Positions 61,626 through 64,000 of a stretch of DNA of 64,000 nucleotides are shown in pieces. This stretch comes from Corynebacterium kalinowskii (lineage in GTDB: Bacteria > Actinomycetota > Actinomycetes > Mycobacteriales > Mycobacteriaceae), in the NCBI RefSeq assembly GCF_009734385.1, contig NZ_CP046452.1:744001-808000 (forward strand), in the 5' to 3' direction. The translations under genes and the position numbers were made by a program. How positions within the stretch are numbered: position 1 is the first letter of the stretch; each line of letters begins with the position of its first letter. The notes under the pieces were generated by a model. The model made no database searches and was not told the origin of the DNA. It was given only the letters and a program-made list of their open reading frames with translations.

Positions 61626-63281
61626 CTAATTGTCCTTAGCGTCACTTGCCTTTTGAGATTTGGCTGCCACACGCGCGGCTTCCTTCTTCATTGACTTCGA
61701 GAGCTTCTTGTATGCCTCTTCGATGTCCTTGGCAGCTTCGTTGTACCCGCGGAGCGCTTCCATGCCAATCTCACGTTCACGCTGGTAAAGAACGCCGTAG
61801 GCGAAAGTGTCTTCACCATGCTTGCGGGCGGATTCCGCCAGCGCGAGCAGCTCGTCGCGAGAGGTGACGGAGTCCTGGAAGTCGCCAAGCACCGACTGCA
61901 TGGTCTTGCAGGCTGCGTACAGGTCCTTCGTCTTAAGTCCTGTGGCGCGGCCGACAGCATCAGCGGAGTAGCGCAGCTTCTTGGCCGCCTTGCGCATGTT
62001 GTGGAAGTTCTCCTCACGCTCGCGCAATGGGGTTTCAGTCTCTTCCCACTCGGTGACGGCAACGTTATGGCGCTTCATCAGCTTCTTGTACGCGCTGACT
62101 AGGTGCTCGAAGAGTGCAGCCTCTTCCTCGTGCTTTACGTCCGCCACAGATGCCGATTCGGTTTCCGATGGGGCAAGTGGCGGGTTCACAATCAGATTCT
62201 CTAGGCCCTCGAGTAGATCGAAGTAGCGCTTAGAGTTCAACACCTTCAGGATCGTCCGGTGCGCGCGCTCGTACTTACGCTGCATGTCGTGGGCGAGGTG
62301 CTCGCCAGAAGCATCATCGATGATGTTGTCATCATCAAGCCCAATCAGCATCTGGAACCGCTCCGCCACCACTTCGGCGTCGCGGGCAATACCCAAGGTT
62401 GCGGCGAGCAGCTTAAGCTCTTCCTCCAGGTTGAGGTACTCCTCGCCCGTGAGGATGCCCTCAAACGTCTGCATGAGGCTGCGCAGCTCGCGGGTGGCCA
62501 CACGCATCTGGTGCACGGAGTCCCACTCATCGCGGCGGACTTGGGGATCAACCTCCAGGAGGCGGTCGCGGTTCACCCGCAAGGCATTAACGACGGCAAA
62601 TGCTGCCGTCTCCTCATCCAGCTCCGCCATCGCAGGTGGCAGGGGTGCGTAGTTGATCGAGTTGCCCAGGGCAGCGACCAGCTTGGATGGGCTCGCGGAT
62701 GGGACGGCACCGACGGCCTCAAAGACCGCGCGAGCGGATTCGAGCAGCTCAGGGGCTTGCTCAAACTCCTGTCCAGCCGGGGTGAGTTCCAACTCCCATT
62801 CGCGCCACTCCTGCTTGATACCGGCAGGCAGCAAAGACCAAGAAGTGACGTGGTCGTCGCAGAACTCGGCGTAAATGGTGCCTTGGTCGTCGGCAAGCGC
62901 GTGCTCGTGGCGCTCGTTGTCTACCTGGGCGATGACCTGGAGTGGCAGGTCGCGGATGATGGCGCGTACCGGATCGAGGATTTCTTGCGGTGCGTCGTCG
63001 GAAAGCGGGGCGCCGATTTCGATGCGGCCCTTGTCGGACGGCAGCTTGATGTGCCATCCTTCGTCCTTGCCACCAGTGCGGCGGCGCAGGGTGATCTTGG
63101 CGCGGGTCAGGCGCAGGTCGGCGGTGTCGTAGTAGCGGGCCGACAGCGAGTGCACCACGGTGGATGCGACGGTGTCGATGCCAACGATGGAGCTAAGTTC
63201 CGGCACTTCAGTGGTCGGAGAGGTGGCGAACTTGAGTTCGACCTCCAGTGCTCGGGTTAGCGGGGTAGTGGACTTACTCAT
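61626..63281 (-). CDS. CYTH and CHAD domain protein
   Basis: 551 residues. N-terminal CYTH domain (about 10-200) with EVELKFATSP (ExExK), YYDTADLRLTRAKITLRRRTGG, WHIKLPSDKGRIE and EFCDDHV, forming a triphosphate tunnel. The C-terminal CHAD domain (about 230-530) has basic helices: VHQMRVATRELRSLMQTF, FHNMRKAAKKLRYSADAVGR and LGDFQDSVTSRDELLAL. CHAD binds polyphosphate and CYTH hydrolyses triphosphates, so a polyphosphate-linked role is likely. Divergent from glnA2. Confidence 0.93.
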   Translation of the reverse strand: MSKSTTPLTRALEVELKFATSPTTEVPELSSIVGIDTVASTVVHSLSARYYDTADLRLTRAKITLRRRTGGKDEGWHIKLPSDKGRIEIGAPLSDDAPQEILDPVRAIIRDLPLQVIAQVDNERHEHALADDQGTIYAEFCDDHVTSWSLLPAGIKQEWREWELELTPAGQEFEQAPELLESARAVFEAVGAVPSASPSKLVAALGNSINYAPLPPAMAELDEETAAFAVVNALRVNRDRLLEVDPQVRRDEWDSVHQMRVATRELRSLMQTFEGILTGEEYLNLEEELKLLAATLGIARDAEVVAERFQMLIGLDDDNIIDDASGEHLAHDMQRKYERAHRTILKVLNSKRYFDLLEGLENLIVNPPLAPSETESASVADVKHEEEAALFEHLVSAYKKLMKRHNVAVTEWEETETPLREREENFHNMRKAAKKLRYSADAVGRATGLKTKDLYAACKTMQSVLGDFQDSVTSRDELLALAESARKHGEDTFAYGVLYQREREIGMEALRGYNEAAKDIEEAYKKLSKSMKKEAARVAAKSQKASDAKDN

Positions 63282-63419
63282 TATTACCTACCTTTCACGG
63301 CGCGAACTTCAGAAAAAACGCGCAGGTTATGTCACCAACCAGAGTATCGGACAACCCGGACAGGTGGTAATACCCAATGCCCCTGCGGTAGGGGCCGGAA
63401 GAAAAGTACTGTTGTACAT

Positions 63420-64000
63420 ATGAATAGCCAACAGGAATTCGTGCTCCGGGCACTGGAAGAGCGCGACATCAGGTACATCCGACTGTGGTTCACAGATATT
63501 CTCGGATACCTCAAATCGGTGGCCGTGGTTCCGGCCGAGATCGAGTCAGCGTTTGAAGAGGGGATTGGCTTCGATGGATCCGCCATCGAGGGGTTCTCGC
63601 GCGTCTCGGAAGCCGACACTGTGGCTCGCCCTGACCCCTCCACTTTCCAGGTGCTGCCGTTCGAGCACGATGACTCGGAGCCGCATTCGGCCCGCATGTT
63701 CTGCGATATCACTATGCCGGGTGGCGAGCCGAGCTGGGCAGATCCCCGTCAGGTGCTGCGCCGCCAGCTGGATGCTGCGGCCAAAGAGGGCTTCACCTGC
63801 AACATTCACCCAGAAATTGAGTTCTACCTGACCAAAAACTTGCCTACCGATGGCTCGGCCCCACAGCCGACAGATGTGGGCGGTTACTTCGACCAAGCCA
63901 TGCACGACGAGGCACCGCACTTCCGCCGCGATGCCATCGCAGCGCTGGAAGCCATGGGCATTTCTGTGGAGTTCTCCCACCATGAAATCGGCCCGGGCCA
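63420..64000 (+). CDS. glnA2: Glutamine synthetase (GlnA2-type), 3' partial
   Basis: The first about 193 residues are in the window; the gene runs off the right edge. ATG start at 63420 (MNSQQEFVLRALEERDIRYI), with weak AGAAAAG upstream. The GS N-terminal beta-grasp and RLWFTDILGYLKSVAVVPAEIE, IGFDGSAIEGFSRVSEADTVARPDPSTF, CNIHPEIEFYLTKN, and the segment with SHHEIGPGQ at the edge match type I GS. The N-terminus fits GlnA2 rather than GlnA1. The adjacent promoter region (63282-63419) is shared with the CYTH-CHAD gene. Confidence 0.93.
   Translation, partial: MNSQQEFVLRALEERDIRYIRLWFTDILGYLKSVAVVPAEIESAFEEGIGFDGSAIEGFSRVSEADTVARPDPSTFQVLPFEHDDSEPHSARMFCDITMPGGEPSWADPRQVLRRQLDAAAKEGFTCNIHPEIEFYLTKNLPTDGSAPQPTDVGGYFDQAMHDEAPHFRRDAIAALEAMGISVEFSHHEIGPG

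Noticed and set aside
62259..63260. Plus-strand frame opposite the CYTH-CHAD gene
   Set aside because: Shadow of a well-supported gene; no ribosome site or family.

Overview
The window is about 64 kb of a chromosome from a Corynebacterium-like actinobacterium. Evidence for this is the conserved actinobacterial gene order (hemW-hrcA-dnaJ-rsmE-phoH-ybeY-era-recO-uppS-zur/znr-glyS-dgt-dnaG), an S-(hydroxymethyl)mycothiol-type dehydrogenase, a homodimeric-type aceE, a glnA2-type glutamine synthetase, and frequent GTG starts. The species cannot be fixed from the window alone. Both edges cut genes: an acyl-CoA ligase at the left and a glutamine synthetase at the right.

Region 1 (1-23.9 kb) is core chromosome. 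A tightly packed rightward run covers protein quality control and ribosome/RNA maturation (hrcA, dnaJ, rsmE, phoH-like, ybeY, era), DNA repair (recO) and cell-wall lipid carrier synthesis (uppS). A ferritin-VIT membrane fusion follows, then the zinc regulators zur and znr on the minus strand and glyS. Next come two related small unknowns, a TPM-domain surface protein, dgt, a secreted RNase Sa/barnase-type enzyme with its barstar-type inhibitor, dnaG, and three membrane protein genes. The DnaG zinc-binding domain has lost most of its cysteine/histidine ligands.

Region 2 (24.2-40.6 kb) is a 16.4-kb integrative element inserted in the 3' end of a tRNA gene with a CAT anticodon. A 16-bp duplication of the tRNA 3' end marks attL and attR, and an 18-bp direct repeat just inside both ends looks like arm-type integrase sites. 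The element carries a tyrosine integrase, three small helix-turn-helix regulators or excisionases, unknown early genes, and a primase-polymerase/SF3 helicase. Its cargo is a divergent defence block: an EVE-like plus DUF3883 putative type IV nuclease facing a type III-like methyltransferase/helicase-nuclease pair. To the right lie a frameshifted gene, the relic of a second replication ATPase, and a dense iteron array with an AT-rich core that looks like a replication origin. No capsid, tail, portal, terminase, relaxase or conjugation genes were found, so it resembles a satellite or PICI-like island that replicates itself and carries defence genes.

Region 3 (40.7-64 kb) is core chromosome again. 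It holds a dicarboxylate/amino-acid symporter, a serine beta-lactamase-like hydrolase, an acyl carrier protein, an alpha/beta hydrolase, aceE, a DUF3052 protein and tRNA-Val. A cobalamin-linked cluster follows (cobD, cobC-like aminotransferase, RNase HI-CobC fusion) with SURF1, an LMW phosphatase, a HAD phosphatase, a NIF3 protein and a coiled-coil zinc ribbon protein. Then come the mycothiol dehydrogenase/MBL pair, rnpB, an RNB ribonuclease, a degenerate galactokinase-like protein, a CYTH-CHAD protein and glnA2. A perfect 30-bp inverted repeat sits between two convergent genes at 61.5 kb.
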